From the NCBI GenBank assembly GCA_934465295.1, contig CAKSKU010000027.1:1-18431 (forward strand): a DNA stretch of 18,431 nt. Reading direction: 5' to 3'. The stretch is from an uncultured Oscillospiraceae bacterium. GTDB lineage: Bacteria > Bacillota > Clostridia > Oscillospirales > Ruminococcaceae. The translations under genes were made by a program, and so were the position numbers. Shown here in pieces: positions 14,446 to 18,431 of this stretch. The notes beneath the pieces were generated by a model that did not search any database, was not told where the DNA came from, and saw only the letters and a program-made list of their open reading frames with translations. Every line of letters begins with the position of its first letter. The stretch's first letter is position 1.

Positions 14446-14783
14446 GCGAAGCTAAATAGCTGGTCAAGCTGAGCTCAGCTTGCGAGGGGGTCAAGGGGAC
14501 GAGAAGCCCCTTGTCGCTTCCGCAGAAGCGAAACTCCTTAAACTATGGCTAAACATTTAGTTGCAATAGCGTAATCAGTAACAAATAAAAAGGCGCAATT
14601 CACACGAAAAAGGTAAAACGAACTATGATAAACACAGTTTCGTAAAACCCAAAATGTGAATTGCGCCAATTCTATCTCCTTCAAACAAACTATCCTCGGC
14701 GATAAATGCGCAGAGCGAAAGCGATAAGCATTTATCGCCGACATCGTTTGAACGGCGGTGGGATATGAATGGGAAACGTTCTT
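14446..14783 (+). repeat. Dispersed structured repeat, copy B
   Basis: This copy has the hairpins in their clearest form. CAAGCTGAGCTCAGCTTG (14465-14482) is a perfect 18-base palindrome. CAAGGGG (14492-14498) pairs with CCCCTTG (14507-14513), and CGCTTC (14515-14520) with GAAGCG (14525-14530). The long stem is GGCGCAATTCACA (14592-14604) with TGTGAATTGCGCC (14655-14667), with CGAACT (14619-14624) and AGTTTCG (14636-14642) nested inside. CGGCGATAAATGC (14697-14709) pairs perfectly with GCATTTATCGCCG (14728-14740), enclosing a GCGAAAGC mini-hairpin. GATATGAATGG at 14762-14772 and GTTCTT follow, as in copies 0 and A. Confidence 0.85.
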
Positions 14784-14784
14784 A

Positions 14785-14884
14785 TACTAATTTTTAAACT
14801 GAAAGTGTACAAAAAATCAAGCAAAAGCTCGCATATATGGCTTTTGCGCCGATTTTTTGTCTACACTTTGATTAAAAATTAGTA
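14785..14884. terminator. 100-base central hairpin, probable bidirectional terminator
   Basis: TACTAATTTTT at 14785-14795 pairs with 14874-14884. The arms stay complementary with few mismatches down to GCAAAAGC (14821-14828) and GCTTTTGC (14840-14847), around an 11-base loop. Inside it, an AAAAAATC flank on the left and a GATTTTTT flank on the right give a U run in both directions, as expected between convergent genes. It is also the symmetry centre of the larger inverted duplication. Confidence 0.7.
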
Positions 14885-14892
14885 TTACTGAC

Positions 14893-15243
14893 ATATCGCA
14901 TCACTGTTCATACTGTACCGGTCATACAGCGTTGAAGCTTCAAATCCACTCACTTCGTTCGTGGATTTTTGCTTCAAGGACAGTTTGTTTGAAGAAAATA
15001 GAATTGGCGCAATTCACATTTTTAGGTTTTACGCAACTGATTTCTCATAGTTCGTTTTACCTTTTTGTTGTGAATTGCGCCTTTTTTAGCTGTTAGTGAT
15101 TTCGCTATTGCGACTGACGTTGTGCTGTTAGTTTAGGGGATTTCGCTCTTCTGCTAAAGGTCAAATTGACCTGCGACAAGGGGCTTCTCGCCCCCTTGAC
15201 CCCTCGCAAGCTGTGCTCAGCTTGACCAGCTGATTGGCTTCGC
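14893..15243 (-). repeat. Dispersed structured repeat, copy C (inverted relative to B)
   Basis: Read on the minus strand this copy starts GCGAAGC at 15243 and passes through an AAGCTG/CAGCTT hairpin and CAAGGGG/CCCCTTG. It has its own AGGTCAATTTGACCT hairpin where A and B have CGCTTC/GAAGCG. The long stem is kept (15006-15018 with 15069-15081), with CGAACT/AGTTGCG nested inside. The last stem has wholly different bases from copy B (AAATCCAC/GTGGATTT at 14942-14949 and 14961-14968, TTGAAGC/GCTTCAA outside it) but is still a hairpin in the same place. The 3' side shares GATATG and then differs from the other copies. Confidence 0.8.
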
Positions 15244-15298
15244 ATTGCCCCGACAAATATCAGCTCCGCAAAATAATTCCGCATTCCGAATTCCGAAT

Positions 15299-16297
15299 TT
15301 ACAGAGCCGCCGCTTCCACCGATCCAACAATATCATAAATATAAAGTCCCGTAACGGCAAGCACCCATACCGATGTCAATATTATCGGCAGTGTGCGCTT
15401 TTTATGATACTCCGTATAGGGCGGCAGTGTCGCTTTTTCGCCGCTTTTCTTATATAGCCATATCCCAATGATGGCAAGTATCACTTCTATCACATCTATC
15501 GAATAATAGGACAGGTCGGCAAGTTCTTCGCTGAATGCGCCGATAACATCGCTTACGCTCATAAGTCCGTTTATCGCTATATGGCAGACGATCGAGGGTA
15601 TCAGCGAGTCCGTTTTTACCGTTATATATCCGAAAAAAAGTCCTATCATTGTCGCCATAACGAACTGATACGGATTTCCGTGCATAAGTCCGAACATTAC
15701 CGCCGAGAAAACTATCCCGAACCGTGCGCTCACCCGTGAGGTCTGTTTCAGCACTACTCCTCGGAAGAACAGCTCCTCCGCTATCGGTGCGGCAATGACC
15801 GAGGATATAACATCTGTCAGAACAGTTGCGGCATCGTTTTTCGTTTCATAATCGAACGAGGTCACTTCATATCCCGTGCTGTAAAGCACAAAGTCAACTC
15901 CGTACTCTAAGATCATTCCTACTGTATGGAACGCAAACGCCATAAGCACAAAGCGTCCCAGCATTCCGGCGGTTATATTCCGTGTGCTGAACATCGCTCT
16001 GCTGTCGACCTTGTTCACGGCATTGAACGCAAAAAACATTATCACCGATGCAAGCGCAGGCGCAAAATACATTGCAAAGCCTTCCGCCCAGCCGACTATC
16101 TCCAGTCCCGTTTCGGGGTTCGTTTCCTCGGTGATGAACGGCGAAAGCACAAGAGAAAGCAAAAAATACATCACATACAGCAGAAAATACTGTAAAACCA
16201 TCGCACCGCCGACCTTGTTGTAAAGCCTGCGCAGCTTTTTCCGCTCAGTTTTGTCGGGGGCGATATCTCTGTCAAGAATTACGTCATTTTCCATCAT
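15299..16297 (-). CDS. CPBP-family intramembrane metalloprotease (paralogue 2)
   Basis: This 332-residue polytopic membrane protein carries the CPBP motifs EELFFR (E174-E175, R179), FGLMH (H206) and HIAIN (H239, N243), so all predicted catalytic residues are present. Its basic N-terminus, PDKTERKKLRRLYNK, closely resembles that of the protein at 13283-14362. Overall layout is also shared, down to a short soluble linker and a final membrane helix, so the two are paralogues. The ATG lies two bases after the lexA stop codon and the only ribosome site (GAGGT) is inside the end of lexA. Translation is probably coupled to lexA, making it the third gene of a murC-lexA operon. The tandem ATGs at 16297 and 16294 leave the exact start open by one codon. 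Its substrate is unknown. Confidence 0.85.
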   Translation of the reverse strand: MMENDVILDRDIAPDKTERKKLRRLYNKVGGAMVLQYFLLYVMYFLLSLVLSPFITEETNPETGLEIVGWAEGFAMYFAPALASVIMFFAFNAVNKVDSRAMFSTRNITAGMLGRFVLMAFAFHTVGMILEYGVDFVLYSTGYEVTSFDYETKNDAATVLTDVISSVIAAPIAEELFFRGVVLKQTSRVSARFGIVFSAVMFGLMHGNPYQFVMATMIGLFFGYITVKTDSLIPSIVCHIAINGLMSVSDVIGAFSEELADLSYYSIDVIEVILAIIGIWLYKKSGEKATLPPYTEYHKKRTLPIILTSVWVLAVTGLYIYDIVGSVEAAAL

Positions 16298-16299
16298 TT

Positions 16300-16878
16300 T
16301 TATAAGTACCTCATTACGGCAACAACTCTGCCGATGATCTCGCAGTTATCAACGATGATAGGATCCATCGTGTCGTTCTCAGGCTGTAAACGATAGTGTC
16401 CGTTTTCCTTGTAGAAAGTCTTTACGGTCGCTTCTTCGCCGTTTACGAGAGCCGCAACGATCTCGCCGTTGTGTGCGGACGAGCATTTCTCAACTACAAC
16501 GATATCACCGTTGAGAATTGCGGCATTTATCATGCTTTCGCCCCTTACCTTGAGTGCGAAAAGCTCACCGCTGTAACTTTTTTCTTCGTGGAAATTGATA
16601 TATTCGGTGATGTCCTGAACCGCCGTGATAGGCTGACCTGCCGTTATCGTTCCGACAAGGGGAATTTTTGAAGCCCCTCTGCCCGCAAGCTTTATCGCTC
16701 TGTTGCAGCCGTCCACCTTTTCAAGATAACCCTCCGCAACGAGCGTGTTCACATATCTCGCCGCCGTTGAGGTCGAACGGATATCAAGAGCAGCGCAGAT
16801 TTCCCTTATTGACGGAGCGATGCCGTCTTCGACCCTCTCCTTGACAAAATCAAAAACTCTTTTTTCCTTATCGTTCAT
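16300..16878 (-). CDS. lexA: SOS-response repressor LexA
   Basis: LexA represses DNA-damage genes and cleaves itself when RecA filaments form. From the chosen start it is 192 residues. An N-terminal winged helix-turn-helix (about 1-64, with SIREICAALDIRSTSTAARYVNTL as the recognition region) is joined to an S24 protease domain. The self-cleavage bond is A80-G81 in VGTITAGQPI. The Ser-Lys pair is S115 in VRGESMINA and K153 in EEATVKTF. All are intact. The frame stays open to 16899, but AAGGAG lies just before the ATG at 16878, which is one base past the murC stop (TAA-A-ATG). It therefore sits inside an operon between murC and a CPBP protease gene, an unusual place. By eye there is no CGAAC-N4-GTTCG box in the sequence upstream of murC. 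Confidence 0.95.
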   Translation of the reverse strand: MNDKEKRVFDFVKERVEDGIAPSIREICAALDIRSTSTAARYVNTLVAEGYLEKVDGCNRAIKLAGRGASKIPLVGTITAGQPITAVQDITEYINFHEEKSYSGELFALKVRGESMINAAILNGDIVVVEKCSSAHNGEIVAALVNGEEATVKTFYKENGHYRLQPENDTMDPIIVDNCEIIGRVVAVMRYL

Positions 16879-16879
16879 T

Positions 16880-18289
16880 TTACTGCTCCTTTTCTTCAAG
16901 TTTTTTCAGTATCAGACGTGCAAGCTTGTTTACATCTCCGCAGCCGAGCGTCACAACAAGGTCGCCCGTATGCACATTTTCCGCAACGTATTCGGCGCAA
17001 AGCTCAAAGTTTTTATCGTGTTCTTCCTCATCGAACCACCTTGCGCCGTCTATCTTTTCGCCGAGCGCACTTGTGTGAATGCCGTAGGTGTTCTTTTCCC
17101 TTGAACCCATTATCGAGGTAAGCACGACCTTGTCGGCAATTGAAAGCGCCTTTGCAAAATCGTCCGTAAGCATTGCCGTGCGTGAGAATGTGAACGGCTG
17201 ATGCACCGCCCATACACGCTTGTAACCAAGTCCCTTTGCGGCTTTGAGCGTGACAGCAATTTCAGCAGGGTGATGACCGTAATCATCAACTACCGTTACT
17301 CCGCCGACCTCGCCGTACTTCTCAAAACGTCTCTGTGAACCGTGGAAATCGGAAAGTCCGATGCGAACGTCCTCCGCCGTTGCACCCTCATAGATAGAAG
17401 CCGCCGCAGCCGCAACTGCGTTGAGAACGTTGTGTTCACCGGGGACGTGAATGGTTATCTCACCAAGCTTTTCGCCCTTGTGCATAAGGTCGAAAGCCGT
17501 TTCCAGTCCGCTTATGTGGCGGATATTTTCGGGATAATAATCGCAGCTCTTATCCTTGCCGAAGGTAATGATCTCGCATTTGTTTTTCAAGCCGCTGACA
17601 GCCTTCATCGAATTTTCATCACTGCCGTTGACGATAACAGCACGGGAGGTCTGCTCCGCAAACGTGTGGAACGACTTTATCACGTTTTCAAGACTGCCGA
17701 AATAGTCAAGATGATCGGCGTCAACGTTGAGGATAACGCTCACATCGGACGAAAGCTTAAGAAAATGATCCATAAATTCGCAGGCTTCGCAGACCATAAT
17801 GTCGGACTTTCCCGCAATGCCGCTTCCGTGTATCAAGGGCAGCTTTCCGCCGATAACAGCGGTGATGTCGATGCCCTTTTTCTTCAAAATCTGCGTTATC
17901 ATCGAGCTTGTGGTCGTCTTGCCGTGCGTACCGCTCACGCAGACCGTGTTCCCGAACTGCGCAGTGATGATAGCAAGCAGGTCGCTTCGTTCAAGCACGG
18001 GAACTCCGCTCGCCTTTGCCGCAATAAGCTCGGGATTATCAGCCATTATCGCCGCAGTGTGGACGATGAGGTCAGCACCCTCGATATTCTCAGCCCTCTG
18101 ACCGAGAAAAACAGGGATACCCATAGCTCTTACAGCCGCAAGCGTGTCAGTTTCGTTATTGTCCGAGCCGCTAAGATAATAACCCTTTGAATGGAGTATC
18201 TGCGCCAACGGGTACATTCCCGAACCGCCGATGCCGATAAAATGTATATGCTTTTTTCCGTCAAGGACGGACTTATCGAATTTTTCCAA
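16880..18289 (-). CDS. murC: UDP-N-acetylmuramate--L-alanine ligase
   Basis: MurC adds the first residue, L-alanine, to UDP-MurNAc in peptidoglycan precursor synthesis, using ATP in the cytoplasm. From the chosen TTG it is 469 residues, within the usual range. The N-terminal Rossmann domain begins HIHFIGIGGSGMYPLAQIL at 14-32. The ATP-binding loop is SGTHGKTTTSSM at 119-130. EACEFMDHFL and NVDADHLDYFGS are the central-domain motifs, and DDYGHHPAEI marks the C-terminal domain. The frame extends to 18334, but AAAAGGAG (complement of 18297-18304) is seven bases before the TTG at 18289, and the extra 15 residues do not resemble a MurC N-terminus. It is the first gene of a tight murC-lexA-CPBP operon. 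Confidence 0.94.
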   Translation of the reverse strand: MEKFDKSVLDGKKHIHFIGIGGSGMYPLAQILHSKGYYLSGSDNNETDTLAAVRAMGIPVFLGQRAENIEGADLIVHTAAIMADNPELIAAKASGVPVLERSDLLAIITAQFGNTVCVSGTHGKTTTSSMITQILKKKGIDITAVIGGKLPLIHGSGIAGKSDIMVCEACEFMDHFLKLSSDVSVILNVDADHLDYFGSLENVIKSFHTFAEQTSRAVIVNGSDENSMKAVSGLKNKCEIITFGKDKSCDYYPENIRHISGLETAFDLMHKGEKLGEITIHVPGEHNVLNAVAAAAASIYEGATAEDVRIGLSDFHGSQRRFEKYGEVGGVTVVDDYGHHPAEIAVTLKAAKGLGYKRVWAVHQPFTFSRTAMLTDDFAKALSIADKVVLTSIMGSREKNTYGIHTSALGEKIDGARWFDEEEHDKNFELCAEYVAENVHTGDLVVTLGCGDVNKLARLILKKLEEKEQ

Positions 18290-18316
18290 AGCTTTTCTCC
18301 TTTTGTCTGATGTGAA

Positions 18317-18361
18317 ATTATACTGGGCAGTCAATTTTGCTTGGGGTCATTGATACTGCCC
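18317..18361 (-). promoter_or_regulatory. Probable murC operon promoter with inverted repeat over the -35 region
   Basis: On the minus strand a perfect TATAAT (complement of 18317-18322) lies about 28 bases before the TTG start. The -35 position has no good hexamer. Instead GGGCAGTCAA (18325-18334) and TTGATACTGCCC (18350-18361) form an inverted repeat, with a two-base bulge, that brackets the -35 region. It may be an operator or activator site. Confidence 0.5.
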
Positions 18362-18382
18362 GATAAATTGGAATTTGACGAA

Positions 18383-18431
18383 TTAAAGCTTACATATCAT
18401 AATGTACTCTTCTTCGTTTTCGTCAGTTATT
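18383..18431 (-). CDS. Possible C-terminal end of an upstream gene (partial)
   Basis: The minus strand entering the window reads in one frame as ITDENEEEYIMICKL followed by TAA (complement of 18383-18385). It is acidic and looks like a real protein end, and would leave about 60 bases to the murC -10. Only 15 codons are visible, so neither the gene nor its product can be named. Confidence 0.3.
   Translation of the reverse strand, partial: ITDENEEEYIMICKL

Larger units (their letters stand above)
14369..15299. repeat. Large imperfect inverted duplication between two convergent CPBP genes
   Basis: The two halves are reverse complements over most of their length. The outer ends carry GAATTCGGAATT-type sequence (14369-14403 and 15271-15299). 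Then come the repeat copies B (plus) and C (minus), and the centre is a 100-base hairpin. Each arm begins within about 10 bases of a CPBP stop codon. The arms have diverged by point changes and small indels, so the duplication is not recent. About 930 bases hold no protein-coding gene. Confidence 0.8.

Noticed and set aside
14369..15299. Insertion sequence or composite transposon
   Set aside because: There is no transposase frame or remnant, no clean target-site duplication that I can identify, and the arms are joined by a terminator-like hairpin. A non-autonomous element remains possible and is covered in the findings.
17342..18190. 282-codon open frame opposite murC
   Set aside because: Shadow of murC; no motif, no ribosome site, atypical composition. 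The open frames at 2721-3236, 8878-9537, 9786-10418 and 11742-12275 were dropped for the same reason.

Overview
The window looks like chromosome of a Gram-positive gut or rumen anaerobe of the Oscillospiraceae, most like Ruminococcus. This is an inference from gene content: two GH3 glycosidases, one with the swapped domain order known from Ruminococcus and Butyrivibrio beta-glucosidases, meso-diaminopimelate dehydrogenase, a LAAC-type lipoprotein sugar-binding protein, strong AGGAGG ribosome sites, some TTG starts and consensus TTGACA/TATAAT promoters. Every gene seen is intact, apart from a possible gene tail at the right edge. I saw no rRNA, tRNA, CRISPR array or transposase.

Layout. 1-145 is the tail of a dispersed non-coding repeat ending in a terminator. 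315-1535 is a CPA2 cation/proton antiporter. 1589-2692 is an AT-rich module with its own consensus promoter and terminators on both sides: a nucleotidyltransferase-fold protein overlapped by 4 bases by a small protein with a possible DNA-binding tail (toxin-antitoxin-like). 2745-4826 (minus) is a GH3 beta-xylosidase-type enzyme. 5095-5673 is a DUF5662-type protein. 5708-6418 (minus) is a monofunctional peptidoglycan glycosyltransferase. 6646-9444 is a domain-permuted GH3 enzyme behind a cre-like operator. 9669-10658 is ddh. 10676-11128 is a complete copy of the dispersed repeat. 11145-12521 (minus) is a lipoprotein sugar-binding protein with a TTG start and a cre-like operator. 12807-14362 is rnhA followed by a CPBP membrane protease. 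14369-15299 is a roughly 930-base imperfect inverted duplication holding two more repeat copies head to head. 15299-18289 (minus) is a tight murC-lexA-CPBP operon.

How the genes fit together. Two themes recur: plant-polysaccharide use (two cytoplasmic GH3 enzymes, a sugar-binding lipoprotein, and cre-like sites at two of the three promoters) and cell-envelope building (ddh for meso-DAP, the GT51 glycosyltransferase, murC). The two CPBP proteases are paralogues that converge on the large inverted duplication; one is cotranscribed with rnhA, the other with murC and lexA.

The most interesting unexplained object is the repeat family. Three full copies and one partial copy share an ordered set of hairpins. 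Stem pairing is kept while bases change: one stem has a G-C to T-A swap, and another is replaced outright in one copy. This points to selection on structure, either a structured RNA or a small non-autonomous mobile element.
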